Origin: Chitinophaga sp. Ak27
GTDB taxonomy: Bacteria > Bacteroidota > Bacteroidia > Chitinophagales > Chitinophagaceae
Length of the DNA: 64,000 nucleotides
Assembly: GCF_012726295.1 (NCBI RefSeq)
Contig: NZ_JABAOB010000003.1
Location: forward strand, 496,001 to 560,000
Reading direction: 5' to 3'
Shown: in pieces, positions 8,657 to 18,378 of the stretch
Layout of the letters: each line of letters opens with the position of its first letter
Position numbering within the stretch: the stretch's first letter is position 1
Made by a program: the position numbers and the translations under genes
The notes under the pieces: model-generated
Told to the model about the DNA's origin: nothing
What the model saw: the letters and a program-made list of their open reading frames with translations, nothing else
Database searches by the model: none

Positions 8657-9688
8657 TTAAAATCTTGGACAATTTAAGCTTTCCAATGTTGAGTTCCGGC
8701 TATTGAGGAAGCCCTTGAAAACCAATGAGATTTCAAAGCCCCCGAAAGTTTGACTGGCAGTACGTAATTGGGAGATATTGGTGTCATAACTCATGGCCAC
8801 CTCATATTTATCCATGTCAATTTTGATGGTAGGGATGATCGCATCGTTCCATCGCAGGAACATACCGCCATAAATAGCCCGGGTAGATTCCAGCCCCTGG
8901 TTCATCAGGCCATACCCGATCAATGCTCCCCCGATATATTCTGAGTAAGTTCCCTGGTGCAATTGGTTGTAGTGCGCAATTACTTTTACCCGCTCGTCTA
9001 CCGGGATGGTAATACCAGCGTTGAACGTTATTTTAGGCTGTAGCGCTATGTTTTGATCATTGTAAAAGGAAATTTTAGCCCCGTTGAAGTGGAAATAGCC
9101 AGCCCCGATAAAGTAATTCACATCTTCCCTGATCACGCCATTGTAGCTGAGTCCTACGCCCATGTCGAGATAACTGTATCCCTTGAATGCCAGCTTCCCT
9201 TCTTCACCGGTAGGCATCGCCGGATCAAAACGGCCATTGGTATACTGGTTGTTGAAAGTCATATTACTCGGATCAAATTGGCGCTGTACATAGCCTCCCA
9301 TAAACCCTAACGAAAGAAAACTGCTTTTGTCTTCATTGAGCGATTTATGGTAGTTGATGGCCGGAAATATCTGGGTAGACTGCAGTTTGGAAGTACCGGC
9401 CCGGTCGTAGGTAAGTTGTAAGCCGGTGGTTACATAGTCGTTGCTGCGTCCTACCGGGAACTTTATTTCGCCGCTCAGGGTCCCGGTCTGGTAGGGAATG
9501 GTAACACTGTTCCACTGGTTGCGATACACCGCCTGTACGCGCACATCGCCGTTGAAGATACCTATCAGCGCAGGGTTACGCAATATGGGCGTTTCATAAA
9601 ACTGGGAAAGATGTATATCCTGTGCATACAATTGTGTGGCCGTTGTGGTGCCTATAATCGCCAGTAATATGCGGTATACGGTTTTCAT
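8657..9688 (-). CDS. PorP/SprF family type IX secretion outer-membrane protein
   Basis: 343-aa outer-membrane protein with a signal peptide (1-22, ending LYAQ) and the PorP/SprF hallmark just after it: DIHLSQFYETPILRNPALIGIF. The rest is rich in alternating aromatic/hydrophobic strands, as expected for a beta-barrel. In Flavobacterium johnsoniae, SprF is needed to export the adhesin SprB, and such genes commonly sit right after a large protein with a gliding-type C-terminal domain. Here the same order holds: the 950-aa PKD protein ends 18 bp upstream. A dedicated role in exporting or anchoring that neighbour is therefore a reasonable inference. Confidence 0.9.
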   Translation of the reverse strand: MKTVYRILLAIIGTTTATQLYAQDIHLSQFYETPILRNPALIGIFNGDVRVQAVYRNQWNSVTIPYQTGTLSGEIKFPVGRSNDYVTTGLQLTYDRAGTSKLQSTQIFPAINYHKSLNEDKSSFLSLGFMGGYVQRQFDPSNMTFNNQYTNGRFDPAMPTGEEGKLAFKGYSYLDMGVGLSYNGVIREDVNYFIGAGYFHFNGAKISFYNDQNIALQPKITFNAGITIPVDERVKVIAHYNQLHQGTYSEYIGGALIGYGLMNQGLESTRAIYGGMFLRWNDAIIPTIKIDMDKYEVAMSYDTNISQLRTASQTFGGFEISLVFKGFLNSRNSTLESLNCPRF

Positions 9689-9706
9689 AATAACCAGGTT
9701 AAATAA

Positions 9707-12559
9707 TTATCTGAGTAATGTTACATTGCCTTTTAGCTGAAAGAAATCATTGGTGTCGCAATATGCCTCGATGAAATAAATGTATACATCGGCGGGTTGC
9801 GGTTTGCCATTGAGCGTGCCATTCCAGCCCATAGTAATATCATCTATATTAATACGCTCCCGGTGATATACCTCTTGTCCCCAGCGATTAAAAATGCGGA
9901 AAGATTTAATCATGCTAATGCCCTTACCGCGGGGATAAAAGACGTCGTTTTGCCCGTCGCCATTAGGACTGAAGGTATTAGGAATGAATATGACATCTGT
10001 GTTGCAGATCAGGTCTATTTTTACCACATCGCTTTTGCTGCATCCAAATTGGTTGGTACCGGTAATGCTATAGGTCATTGGTTTACGCACTGCTGCGGTA
10101 ACATAGGGGGAGCTGGGATTATCGAGATAATCTTCGGGGCTCCATTTCCATTGTACGATATCTGCGCTGCCGCTGGCCATCAGCTTTACTACATCGCCCA
10201 CGGTAAGCGTCTGATCTTTTCCTGCACTGACCTGCGGTACCGGCTTCACCGCCACCTTTATTGACAATGGCGCGCTCATAGGACACAACGGATCATTGGT
10301 GCCCGTTACCTGGTAGGTAATATCTGCTATCGGTGTAGTAATAGGATTGGCAATGGTGTTGCTGGTCAGCCCCGTAACGGGTGTCCAGTTATAGATAGCG
10401 GCGCCGTTGGCCTTCAGTTGTACGGAAGTGCCATAACAGGCAATAGTATCCTTACTGACCGTGAGATTAACTTTAGGCACAACCGCCACATCTGTAGAAT
10501 CAAATACCGTACAGCCGTTGGCATTAGTAGCCTGCACCAGGTAACGGGTATTTGCCAGCGGTGTGGCTAAGGGATCCGTACAAGAGGTGCAGCTAAGTCC
10601 CGCACCGGATAACCATTGCACCGTGCCATCAGATAATGCATTAAGCGATACGCTGTTGCCTTCGCAGATTTTAGCCTGCTGGGCAGATGCCTTAACAAAA
10701 GGGGTTGCATTAATATTCACTGTTTGTATGATGGAATCCTTACAATTACGGGCATCAGTTACCACCAGTTTTACCAGCTGTGGACCGGAGGTCGTATATT
10801 TTGTGCCCCGAGGCGTTTGCGATTTGGAAGTTTGCCCATTGCCCAGCTCCCAGTACCAGTCGGTAATAGGGATATTGGGAGAGGTAACCGTCGTATTGGT
10901 AAAGCTGACCGGCTGACCGGCGCAGGTAGGCCAACCAGTAGTGAAGTTGGCTATGGGCGCCAATATGTTGATATCATTGGGCTTAAACACAATATCATCA
11001 CAATAGGCAGGATCTTTATACCGGATCGTTAGTTTATTATTGAAGGTGCCAGCCATGGTCCAGGTTTTCACGTAGCTCTGATCGGTAGTAGTGTATACGG
11101 TTCCATCGCCCAGTTGCCAGGTATAGCTGGATACCAGTGCCAATGGCACGTTGAGCACTTCATAAGTAGTATTGCTGCCCCGGCAGATAGAACTTACGCC
11201 ACTGGTAAAGTCGGCTTTAAAGTAGTAAACTGTCTGGAAGCTGCTGTGGCTGCAGTTGGTACCGTTTTCTCCAATGGTCAGGCGCACGGTGTAGTTGCCG
11301 GGTGTGGTGTAGTTATGTACGGCGTCCTGGGTATTTACAACAGGTGAATTATCTCCAAAATCCCACTCAAAAGTACTGTTGGCATTGATGCCGGTAGATT
11401 GGTTGGTGAAAATAAATTTGCTTTTATCTGTACAGTCGCGCACCAGGCTGAAGTGTGAAACTGGTCCGGTGATCACCACGGTGGCCGGTGGAGCTGCCGT
11501 GAAACAGCCGTTGCCGCCTGCTTTCATCTGTACGGTTAGCGTGCCGTTGGTGGCGAAGGAATGTTTGATATCATTATTACTGCCTTCGCTGGTAGTACCA
11601 TCTCCGAAATCCCAGCTGTAGGTATCTGCAAAATTAGCGTTGGCCAGTAAACGTACAGGTTCACCTACACAGCTGCTGGTAGGCGACACCGTAAAACCTA
11701 CATTGGAAGGAGGATTACCGGTATGTACAAATTTATCGAACGACTTTGTTACCACGCATTGGTTCTGTGTAGTAACGGTAACGTCTACATTGTAGGTACC
11801 TGTTTGTGTGTATACATGGCTCACATTGCCTCCGCTGGTGGTTTGCGTATTGCCATCTCCGAAATTCCATGCATAGGATGTTACCGGATCGTGCATGTCA
11901 TTGGAAGAAAGACCATTGAATACAGCGGTATAAGGCACGCAGCCCGACAATGGGGTAGCCAGATCCAGCAAGGGCAGCGAGATATCGATATAGGCCGTTT
12001 TTTTCAAGGTGCCCGTACAGCCGTTGCTGTTAGTAACGGTGAGGGTCACATCATATTTGCCTGCCTGGGTATAGGTGTGTGGCATATAGGCGTTGCTGGT
12101 AGTGACCACTGTTCCATCTCCAAAGTCCCAGGTGCGGCTGGCCGCGCCGGGCGTGGCATCTGTGAAATTGGCGGTGTAAGCTTTGCAACTTTTGGTAACA
12201 TCTGCAGAGAAGTTGACAACAGGGGTGCTGCCAAGGATAATATCACGCCAATAGGTGCTGGTAATAACGCCGCCATTTATTTTATACTGGGTTTCCAATG
12301 TAATTTTAACCGGTCCGCCATTGGTATAAGTAATTTGTGGCTCAGGGTCGTGAGAAGTCCTGCCATCTCCAAAATCCCAGTTATAGGCAATAGGTGTTCC
12401 AGTACTGTTATTCTTTAAAGTAAGGGTAACAGGTGTACATAAGTTACCCGGCGATGCGGTATAGCTAAAATCCGCTTTCTGCGCCAGTAAGCTATTGGCG
12501 GGTAAGAGACCTGCAATGAGCAGAAATGTCCGTAAACACGTTGCCTGTAGGGATTTCAT
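9707..12559 (-). CDS. PKD-repeat surface protein with gliding-motility-type (T9SS type B) C-terminal domain
   Basis: 950-aa secreted protein. The start at 12559 (MKSLQATCLRTFLLIAGLL) gives a signal peptide ending LLAQ; an earlier ATG adds 12 non-signal residues. About residues 30-610 hold seven PKD-like repeats, each marked by variants of WDFGDG (YNWDFGDGRTS, RTWDFGDGTVV, YAWNFGDGNTQ, YSWDFGDGTTS, FEWDFGDNSPV, YTWQLGDGTVY, WYWELGNGQTS). About 610-850 contains three Ig-like repeats. The last 100 residues are the type B sorting domain (IFIPNTFSPNGDGQNDVF, FRIFNRWGQEVY, terminal GNVTLLR). It is probably a surface adhesin or filament. It lies between a larger paralogue and PorP/SprF. Confidence 0.92.
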   Translation of the reverse strand: MKSLQATCLRTFLLIAGLLPANSLLAQKADFSYTASPGNLCTPVTLTLKNNSTGTPIAYNWDFGDGRTSHDPEPQITYTNGGPVKITLETQYKINGGVITSTYWRDIILGSTPVVNFSADVTKSCKAYTANFTDATPGAASRTWDFGDGTVVTTSNAYMPHTYTQAGKYDVTLTVTNSNGCTGTLKKTAYIDISLPLLDLATPLSGCVPYTAVFNGLSSNDMHDPVTSYAWNFGDGNTQTTSGGNVSHVYTQTGTYNVDVTVTTQNQCVVTKSFDKFVHTGNPPSNVGFTVSPTSSCVGEPVRLLANANFADTYSWDFGDGTTSEGSNNDIKHSFATNGTLTVQMKAGGNGCFTAAPPATVVITGPVSHFSLVRDCTDKSKFIFTNQSTGINANSTFEWDFGDNSPVVNTQDAVHNYTTPGNYTVRLTIGENGTNCSHSSFQTVYYFKADFTSGVSSICRGSNTTYEVLNVPLALVSSYTWQLGDGTVYTTTDQSYVKTWTMAGTFNNKLTIRYKDPAYCDDIVFKPNDINILAPIANFTTGWPTCAGQPVSFTNTTVTSPNIPITDWYWELGNGQTSKSQTPRGTKYTTSGPQLVKLVVTDARNCKDSIIQTVNINATPFVKASAQQAKICEGNSVSLNALSDGTVQWLSGAGLSCTSCTDPLATPLANTRYLVQATNANGCTVFDSTDVAVVPKVNLTVSKDTIACYGTSVQLKANGAAIYNWTPVTGLTSNTIANPITTPIADITYQVTGTNDPLCPMSAPLSIKVAVKPVPQVSAGKDQTLTVGDVVKLMASGSADIVQWKWSPEDYLDNPSSPYVTAAVRKPMTYSITGTNQFGCSKSDVVKIDLICNTDVIFIPNTFSPNGDGQNDVFYPRGKGISMIKSFRIFNRWGQEVYHRERINIDDITMGWNGTLNGKPQPADVYIYFIEAYCDTNDFFQLKGNVTLLR

Positions 12560-12700
12560 AGGTACACAGGTTTTCCATTGACTGAATGACTGCACAAATT
12601 AATAAAAATTACATATATAAAATTTTTGATTTTTCAGATTTTTTGACGATTGACTTTAATAAACGGTGGTGTTCGGTTGCCAGTACATCTGAAAATCCAT

Positions 12701-15700
12701 TTACCGGATGAGGGTGATATTGCCTTTCAACAGGTTTACCGCACCTTTATCGCATACCACTTCCACGTAGTACACAAATACATCAGGATTGAGTGGAGTT
12801 CCGTTGAAACGTCCGTCCCATCCGGCTGCAGGATCGTTGGTATTGGCATTGAGCCGTTCAAACACCAATTGTCCCCAACGGTTAAATACCCGGAAGCGCC
12901 GGATGGTTTGCATACCTTTTCCCCGCACATAAAAAACATCGTTCTGACCATCACCGTTAGGAGAAAAGGAATTGGGAATGAATACGTTGCCTTCGTTACA
13001 TACCAGTTTAATCGCCACCTCATCGGTGCTTACACATCCAAAGCGATTGGTTACTTTGACATGATAAGTAATATCGTCAGTAGGTGTGGCGGTTGGCGCC
13101 AGGCAGTTATAACAGTTGAGACCCTGGATAGGAGTCCATTCTATCTGCGTAATATCATCGCTACCGGTAACAGGCAATGGAATCACGGAGCCAGTGGCCG
13201 TAACGATATCCGGACCGGCATTTACTTTTGGCGCGGTGCGAACATATACCCTGGCCAGTACCGTATCCGTGAAACAAGTGCTGTTATTGTAGCCTACTAC
13301 CTGGTAGGTAATATTGCCATCCGGACTTGCCACCGGGTTGGCAATATCGGCGCGGTTAAGTCCACGCGCCGGAATCCATTGATAACGCAAAGCACCGCCC
13401 GCCAACATCTGCACGGTTGCCCCTTCACACATTTCTGCATCTAATGCGTAGATGCGGAACGGCTGCGTTACACTCACCGGTATTTCCGCTTTATTCGTAC
13501 ACCCGTATTCGTTAGTAGCCAGTACATGGTATATTGTATCTATCTCTGGTTTTACAGTAGGAGATACACTTGCCGGGTCTGAGATATTATAGTCAGTCCA
13601 CGCTACCTTAACATTGGCGGTGGTATTGGCTTGCAGCTGCAAGACTGCGCCACGGCAAATCGACGCCACATCCGGCGAGGGGTTCAATACCGGCGAAGGA
13701 TTAATCACCATACTGGCAGTCGTAGTAGCCGGGCAGGAACCGTCAGCGTTGGTAATGGTCAATGTTACTGGTATAGTGCCAGCTGTACTCAGCGTTATTT
13801 CCGGCGGTACTGGCTGGTCGTATGTTTGACTGGTGCCTACCTGCCATAACCATTTGGTGCCAGGTACATTTTTACGGTCGCTACCGGATAACTGTACTTT
13901 ACCGGAAACGCACAAAGACGCAATGGGTGCAATGTCCGGCACTGCCTGCGGTGGAATCACTACTGGCAGTGTTTTATCGTCTTTACAGCCATAGGCGCTC
14001 GTTACCCGCAGCGTTACATTGGTACTGCCCGGCTGTGGATAATTGAAGATGCCATTAAAAGTACTAGCTTTGTTATTGGGATCGCCGGGTACGCCGAAAT
14101 CCCAAGTATTGCTAAAGTCCAGCGCCAGCGAATCTTTGGTGAGGGTTTTACTTTTATTGGTAAAGGTCACCTTTCCGCCACCGCACACTTTAAAATCGTC
14201 GGTGGTAAAATCAGCAGTTGCCTTATCTACAATAATTTTGTCGTTCCCATCGGCTTTTACCACACAGCCCTGATCATCCTGCAACGATACCCTGGGATAA
14301 TAGATGCCCGGTTTCGTATAGGTATGGGCGGGAGAAACAGGTGTTTTTGAAGTTAATACGGTACCATCGTCAAAGTCCCACATATAGCTGTCTGTTTTTA
14401 CAGAGGTAGCGCTGATGCTGATATCCAACGGTACACAACCCTGGGTAGGCGTTGTTTTCATGGTACCATCAGGACCTTTAATGGTAATAGGTAAAGTAGC
14501 GGTGCTGGCACATCCTCCTTCAGAATAAACAGTAAGCACCACGTTGTAGGTTTTGGCACGGGCGTAAATATGCACATCCGGATCATTTTTCGTAGAAGTG
14601 CCGTTATCTCCGAAATCCCAGTTGGCATTTTTATAACCGGTGGAAGTATTGGTAAATAATACTTTCACTGGCGGACATAAGTCGAGGTTATCGGGGATTT
14701 TAAAAGAGGCCTTTGGATCGGGAACCGTTATAAAGTTGGGTTTGGTGATTTGGTCTGTACATCCGCCGGCAGTAGTTACTTTAAGTGTTACCGGGTAAGT
14801 GCCGGGTGCGCTGTATATTTTGCTTGGATTGCTGCTGGTAACCGTGGTATTGTCGCCAAAGTCCCATGCATACTGTTGTATGTTGCCTTGCGACTGGTCA
14901 ACAAAAGTAAAAGCTTTATCCAGGCAGGCAATGTTGGTAGGCGCCATGAAATCGGCCTTTACTTTTTCAAATGCAATCACCTTCTGCGCTTTCACCACGC
15001 AACTAAATTTATCTGTTACAGTGAGTATTACCGTATAATCGTTTGCGTTAGTGTATGTGTGTTTAATCCCTACCGGCTGAGTGGTATAGGTTTCTTTGGC
15101 GCTCTGGTCTCCAAAGTCCCATTGCCAGCTTAGTATCTGGTTGCCGGCGTTGGTCGTGGATTTATCCGTGAATGTGAAAATTTCGTCCTTACATTTTTTA
15201 CCCACATAGTCGAAGTCCGGATCAGATCCGTTGACGTCGACGGTAACCGGGGCCGATGTCCTGGTACAGCTGTTTTTATCTGTAATGGTTAGTTGAATAG
15301 TAAACGTACCTGTTTTGTTGTATTGGTGGGTTACCGGTTGGCCGGGATCAAAGCTAAATGCGGGAATGGTTTGCGGGGCGGTGCCGTCGCCCCAATCCCA
15401 GCTGTATTCATTGATATTATCATTGTTGATTGCCCCCAGGGTCATACTGATATTTTCACCCCGGCAGATACGCGGTTTGTTAGGCGTAATAGCCGGATGT
15501 TCATCGATGATATTAACGGATTGAGTGGTAGTAGAGGTACAGATGCCGTTGTCGATGGTGAGTTTTACCTGTTTGATACCGGTAGTTTTGTAGGTGAAGT
15601 CGGGGCTTTGATCGGTAGAGGTAGCGCCATTTTCACCAAATTCCCACAGCCATGTTTTTACGGCAGTAGGAATAGGACCGAAAGTAGAATTGTCTGTAAA

Positions 15701-17572
15701 CTTGCGATGGTAGGGGTTTACGCAATCCGGCGCGGTATTGAAACGGGCTATGGGCGGAATGATCTGGATGTAATCTTTTTTCATTAACTGTACGCGGCAA
15801 CCGTAGTTATTCACTTCCAGTATAATATCGTGACTACCTATTTCATTGAAGCGGTGGTTCGGATTTTCATCGGTGCTGGTACTTTGGTCCTGTACAAAGG
15901 TCCAGTTCCAGGAGGTACCCCGGGGAGTGGAGAGATTGGTAAACTGTACCGGGTCTTTGGCACACGATTTCAGCGGGGTAGCCACAAAATCTACTACCGG
16001 CTTTTGACCGGCGCTGATGACGGTTTGGCCGTTGGCAGTACAACCGCCCGCTGTTTTAATGGTTAAGGTGACGTAAAAGATACCTTCTTTCGTAAAAATA
16101 TGATGCGGTTTGGCATCAGTAGAAGTCAAACCATCTCCAAAATTCCATTGATAGCTGGTAATAGGATCGGGAAGGTCAATTTCTGCATAGAAGTCTACAG
16201 GCAGGGGAATACATCCTTCCGTGGCGCTGCGGTATACACTGAGATTAGGTTTTACGATGCTGATATAATCGCGTTTACTCACTGTGCTGCTACATCCCAG
16301 GGTATTGGTAGCGGTAAGGCTAATGGTATAGGTACCTTCTTTTGTATAGGTGTGTGAAGGATTTTCCAGGGTGGTACTGGCGCCATCTCCAAAATTCCAG
16401 TTCCAGGAAGTAGCGTTGGAAGAGGTAGCATTAAATTGGGTGGTAAACGGCGTGTTACAGGCGCTAACGGGTGTGGCTACCGGGTCAATCTGCGGGATGG
16501 GATTTACGTGGATGGTTTGCTGTACTTCTTCCATACAGGTGCCCAGGGAGGCCTGCATTTTAACGAGATAGTCGCCGGCAGTGGAAAATTGTTTTGCGGC
16601 ATCTGTGGTTGTTTGTGTAGTGCCATCTGGAAACGCCCAGGTCACCTTGTCTGGTGTGGGTTGGGTAGTGTTTTTAAAATTGACGGCTTGCCCGGCACAT
16701 GCCAAAGAAGCGGTGAAAGACGGTTTCACCTGTTCTATAACGATATAGTCGGTTTTGATCAGCGGGGCTGTACAACCGGCATTGGTAGCGGCGGTAAGCT
16801 TTACCGTATACCTGCCTGGTTTCGTGTAGAGGTGCTGGTTAGCAGTTCCCGTACTCCCGTCACCGTAGTCCCAGGTATAGGTAACTGGGTCGGGCGAGTT
16901 ATTAACCGTTGTATTGAAAAAGTTGACGGTCAGCGGGGCGGTACAGCTTTGTGTTTTGTCGGCCGTAAAGGAGGGAGCGGGGGCGCTCTGTACTTTTACG
17001 GGTACTGGTCCACCTGCGCTGGAACACCCTTTGGAGTTAGTTACTACGCTCACCACGTTATAAGTGGCCGGTTGCGTAAAGGTATGTGTGACGTTGGCGC
17101 CATTACCGCCGCCGCCATCTCCAAAATCCCAGGTAATATCGGTGATGGTACCGTCTCCGGGGGTGGACTGGTCTTTGAAAGCAGCCATAAATGGGGCACA
17201 TCCGCTGAGGTTTACCGTAGTGAAATTCACCACCGGCTTATTGTATACCTGGATGTCTAGTTGCCTGGTGATGATGTTGGCGCCATAAGTAGCCATCATT
17301 TTCACATGATAGACGCCGGGATTCTGAAAAGTTTTGGAAGGGGTCAATTCGTTGGTAACATTGGCGCCGAGTCCGAAATCCCATTCAATTTGTTGATAAC
17401 CAGGATCCAGTGTAGCAGAAAAGTTAACCAGGAACGGAGGGCAGCCGGCTGTTTTATCTGCGCTGATGGAAACAGATTGTGCATGGGCGGCGATAGCCAT
17501 GATAAATATGGGGAGCAGACAAAGGGCAATGTGTCTGGTGACAATCCGCAGATGACGATGTAGGCTTTTCAT
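12701..17572 (-). CDS. Giant PKD-repeat surface protein with T9SS type B C-terminal domain
   Basis: 1623-aa secreted protein, paralogous to its downstream neighbour. The chosen start (17572, MKSLHRHLRIV) gives a signal peptide ending AHAQ; an in-frame ATG five codons upstream is possible. About residues 30-1285 consist of roughly fifteen PKD-like repeats, recognisable by WDFGDG variants such as ITWDFGDGGGG, YTWDYGDGSTG, WNWNFGDGAST, YSWDWGDGTAP and YMWDFDDGTVL. Some are degenerate (WNWTFVQDQST, WLWQVGTSQTY). About 1285-1525 holds three Ig-like repeats, then the gliding-type sorting domain (VFIPNSFSPNGDGQNDVF, FRVFNRWGQLVF, GNITLIR). The repeat load is double that of the neighbour. It is likely a long cell-surface adhesin exported by the type IX system. 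Confidence 0.92.
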   Translation of the reverse strand: MKSLHRHLRIVTRHIALCLLPIFIMAIAAHAQSVSISADKTAGCPPFLVNFSATLDPGYQQIEWDFGLGANVTNELTPSKTFQNPGVYHVKMMATYGANIITRQLDIQVYNKPVVNFTTVNLSGCAPFMAAFKDQSTPGDGTITDITWDFGDGGGGNGANVTHTFTQPATYNVVSVVTNSKGCSSAGGPVPVKVQSAPAPSFTADKTQSCTAPLTVNFFNTTVNNSPDPVTYTWDYGDGSTGTANQHLYTKPGRYTVKLTAATNAGCTAPLIKTDYIVIEQVKPSFTASLACAGQAVNFKNTTQPTPDKVTWAFPDGTTQTTTDAAKQFSTAGDYLVKMQASLGTCMEEVQQTIHVNPIPQIDPVATPVSACNTPFTTQFNATSSNATSWNWNFGDGASTTLENPSHTYTKEGTYTISLTATNTLGCSSTVSKRDYISIVKPNLSVYRSATEGCIPLPVDFYAEIDLPDPITSYQWNFGDGLTSTDAKPHHIFTKEGIFYVTLTIKTAGGCTANGQTVISAGQKPVVDFVATPLKSCAKDPVQFTNLSTPRGTSWNWTFVQDQSTSTDENPNHRFNEIGSHDIILEVNNYGCRVQLMKKDYIQIIPPIARFNTAPDCVNPYHRKFTDNSTFGPIPTAVKTWLWEFGENGATSTDQSPDFTYKTTGIKQVKLTIDNGICTSTTTQSVNIIDEHPAITPNKPRICRGENISMTLGAINNDNINEYSWDWGDGTAPQTIPAFSFDPGQPVTHQYNKTGTFTIQLTITDKNSCTRTSAPVTVDVNGSDPDFDYVGKKCKDEIFTFTDKSTTNAGNQILSWQWDFGDQSAKETYTTQPVGIKHTYTNANDYTVILTVTDKFSCVVKAQKVIAFEKVKADFMAPTNIACLDKAFTFVDQSQGNIQQYAWDFGDNTTVTSSNPSKIYSAPGTYPVTLKVTTAGGCTDQITKPNFITVPDPKASFKIPDNLDLCPPVKVLFTNTSTGYKNANWDFGDNGTSTKNDPDVHIYARAKTYNVVLTVYSEGGCASTATLPITIKGPDGTMKTTPTQGCVPLDISISATSVKTDSYMWDFDDGTVLTSKTPVSPAHTYTKPGIYYPRVSLQDDQGCVVKADGNDKIIVDKATADFTTDDFKVCGGGKVTFTNKSKTLTKDSLALDFSNTWDFGVPGDPNNKASTFNGIFNYPQPGSTNVTLRVTSAYGCKDDKTLPVVIPPQAVPDIAPIASLCVSGKVQLSGSDRKNVPGTKWLWQVGTSQTYDQPVPPEITLSTAGTIPVTLTITNADGSCPATTTASMVINPSPVLNPSPDVASICRGAVLQLQANTTANVKVAWTDYNISDPASVSPTVKPEIDTIYHVLATNEYGCTNKAEIPVSVTQPFRIYALDAEMCEGATVQMLAGGALRYQWIPARGLNRADIANPVASPDGNITYQVVGYNNSTCFTDTVLARVYVRTAPKVNAGPDIVTATGSVIPLPVTGSDDITQIEWTPIQGLNCYNCLAPTATPTDDITYHVKVTNRFGCVSTDEVAIKLVCNEGNVFIPNSFSPNGDGQNDVFYVRGKGMQTIRRFRVFNRWGQLVFERLNANTNDPAAGWDGRFNGTPLNPDVFVYYVEVVCDKGAVNLLKGNITLIR

Positions 17573-17703
17573 GGCATAGGTTGGCATTAAGGCCGGTTCA
17601 TAGGTGTATTTATAAAGTATAAAAGTAGTAATAATGTTTGGAAAACCTTGGGTTTTATGTATGTTGTTGAATGGCCGTAACTTAGCGTAAAAGAATATTG
17701 GAT

Positions 17704-18300
17704 ATGGATAGTCAGTACTGGAATGACAGGTATATCAGTGGCGCTACGGGGTGGGATATGGGCGAAGTATCACCACCATTGAAAGCTTATATCGACCAGG
17801 TACATAACCGGGATATTCGTATACTCATTCCCGGGGGAGGCAATAGTTATGAAGCTGCCTACCTGGCGGGGCAGGCATTTAGTGATGTAACGGTACTGGA
17901 TATTGCCCCGGTGTTGATAGAAAAGCTGCGTACAATGTTTAACCGTACCCGTGTAAAAGTGTTGGAGGAGGATTTTTTTACACATACCGGTACCTATGAC
18001 CTGGTATTGGAACAAACCTTTTTTTGTGCCATAGACCCGTCCCGCCGGTTGGACTATGTGAGGCATATGCACTCACTGATCCGTCCTGGAGGACACCTGG
18101 TAGGTGTGTTGTTTGATCGTGATTTTCCACAGGAAGGGCCGCCATATGGCGGATCAGTGGCGGAATACCAGGAATTGTTTGCACCCGTTTTCGATATTAA
18201 GGTATTGCAGGCCTGTTACAATTCTCATCCTGCCCGGCAGGGATCCGAAGTGTTTATTAATTTTATGCCGAAACTGAAGAAGATGTTTGGCAATTACTAG
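17704..18300 (+). CDS. TPMT/TehB-like SAM-dependent methyltransferase
   Basis: 198-aa cytoplasmic methyltransferase of the thiopurine S-methyltransferase superfamily. YWNDRYISGATGWDMGEVSPPL at the N-terminus is the family's opening signature. The SAM site reads ILIPGGGNSYEAAYLA (about 40-55), and VTVLDIAP gives the acidic ribose-binding residue. LVLEQTFFCAIDPSRR (about 99-114) is typical for the group. The ATG at 17704 is preferred over a TTG two codons earlier. In bacteria such enzymes methylate small thiol, selenium or tellurium compounds or unknown metabolites, and the substrate cannot be read from sequence. It is a single gene with its own terminator. Confidence 0.82.
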   Translation: MDSQYWNDRYISGATGWDMGEVSPPLKAYIDQVHNRDIRILIPGGGNSYEAAYLAGQAFSDVTVLDIAPVLIEKLRTMFNRTRVKVLEEDFFTHTGTYDLVLEQTFFCAIDPSRRLDYVRHMHSLIRPGGHLVGVLFDRDFPQEGPPYGGSVAEYQELFAPVFDIKVLQACYNSHPARQGSEVFINFMPKLKKMFGNY

Positions 18301-18326
18301 TATATCTTACCGATGACTGATAAAAG

Positions 18327-18360
18327 AAGGGGAGAGATGTATATAATCTCTCCCCTTTTT
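18327..18360 (+). terminator. Terminator after the TPMT-like gene
   Basis: 12-bp stem AAGGGGAGAGAT (18327-18338) with ATCTCTCCCCTT (18346-18357), a 7-nt loop and a T-run. It lies between convergent genes. Confidence 0.85.
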
Positions 18361-18378
18361 TATATAGATATAATGTTC

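Noticed and set aside
11723..12418. Long plus-strand ORFs opposite the PKD genes (also 16436-17260)
   Set aside because: They have no family features, and they lie fully inside clear PKD coding sequence.
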